Origin: an uncultured Acinetobacter sp.
Lineage (GTDB): Bacteria; Pseudomonadota; Gammaproteobacteria; Pseudomonadales; Moraxellaceae
Direction: 5' to 3'
NCBI RefSeq assembly: GCF_943914805.1
Contig: NZ_CALUDM010000003.1
Span: 3,882 to 67,881 of the forward strand
DNA length: 64,000 nt
Below the pieces are notes generated by a model. That model was not told where the DNA came from, did no database searches, and saw only the letters and a list, made by a program, of their open reading frames with translations. The translations under genes were made by a program, and so were the position numbers. Positions 63,876-64,000 of this stretch are shown here, one piece after another (position 1 is the first letter of the stretch; each line of letters starts with the position of its first letter).

Positions 63876-63910
63876 AAAAAAAGCCTCCGTTGAGAGAGGC
63901 TTCTTTTATC
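63876..63910. terminator. Terminator near the window end
   Basis: AAGCCTC and GAGGCTT pair around an 8-base loop. The minus-strand side has a run of seven T, so it probably ends a minus-strand gene entering from beyond base 64000; the plus side (CTTTTATC) is weaker. Confidence 0.75.
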
Positions 63911-64000
63911 ACATCATCCTGTTATAAAAGCAGGGTGTAATGATCCGAGGGTGTAAATAATTCTGTGTAAATACAGTTTTAAAAATACTTGGTTACACGC

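Noticed and set aside
63914..64000. Open minus-strand frame at the window end, possible gene tail
   Set aside because: 28 codons are open to a TGA at 63914-63916, just before a minus-strand terminator, so a gene tail is possible. The translated residues match no family I recognise and the frame is too short to support.

Overview
The window reads as chromosomal DNA of a low-GC gammaproteobacterium of the genus Acinetobacter. The gene set and order (asd, fimV and truA together as in Pseudomonas; infA; uup/slyX; topA; rpmB-rpmG; tonB-exbB-exbD; metX-metW; tatABC; a PiuA/PiuC iron locus) and the protein sequences point there. No tRNA, rRNA, intact insertion sequence, prophage or CRISPR array was seen. 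Most genes are core housekeeping genes; accessory content is small proteins, repeats and a few poorly known families.

Layout. 1-3.1 kb: 3' end of leuB, two tandem paralogous lipoproteins, infA and an AraC regulator. 3.2-9.2 kb (minus strand): asd, a FimV homologue split into two adjacent genes, an asparaginase and truA. 9.4-14.3 kb: a membrane-anchored EEP-fold protein, a probable GacA-activated CsrA-sequestering small RNA, a MITE-like repeat, a lipid A-type acyltransferase, a macrodomain protein, an acyltransferase-3 membrane protein and a small basic exported protein. 14.5-31.4 kb: a second MITE-like element, uup, slyX, a possible PIN-like protein, topA, a Nudix protein, a HExxH protein, HdeD-like and AhpD-like proteins, glycerate kinase, an S41-type protease, a UvrD/Rep helicase, RRM and ASCH proteins. 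31.4-43 kb: a CPA2 antiporter, rpmB-rpmG, aldehyde dehydrogenase with a divergent TetR regulator, purU, tonB-exbB-exbD, msrA, a META lipoprotein, a DUF4105 protein, folA and thyA. 43-54.5 kb: a CHAP-like amidase, two paralogous membrane proteins, lgt, an NRDE protein, PhoX phosphatase, tatABC, an exported agmatine-deiminase-like lipoprotein, an AEC transporter and rdgB. 54.6-64 kb: SEL1 protein, metW, metX, leuA, and a Fur-controlled piuA-piuC-flavin oxidase locus.

How genes work together. leuA and leuB serve leucine synthesis; asd and metX/metW serve the aspartate-methionine branch. TonB-ExbB-ExbD energises the PiuA-type receptor, whose promoter carries a perfect 10-1-10 Fur palindrome across its spacer. 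tatABC lies between two predicted Tat substrates, PhoX and the deiminase-like lipoprotein.

The most notable finding is between 10.53 and 10.79 kb. A perfect TGTAAG-N6-CTTACA dyad (the GacA upstream activating sequence) is followed about 65 bases later by a roughly 175-base stretch with nine GGA motifs, several in hairpin loops, ending in an intrinsic terminator whose own loop is GGA. This is the architecture of RsmX/Y/Z/CsrB RNAs. Many start codons below were moved inward from the longest open frame using ribosome binding sites, signal peptides or family starts; these choices are stated.
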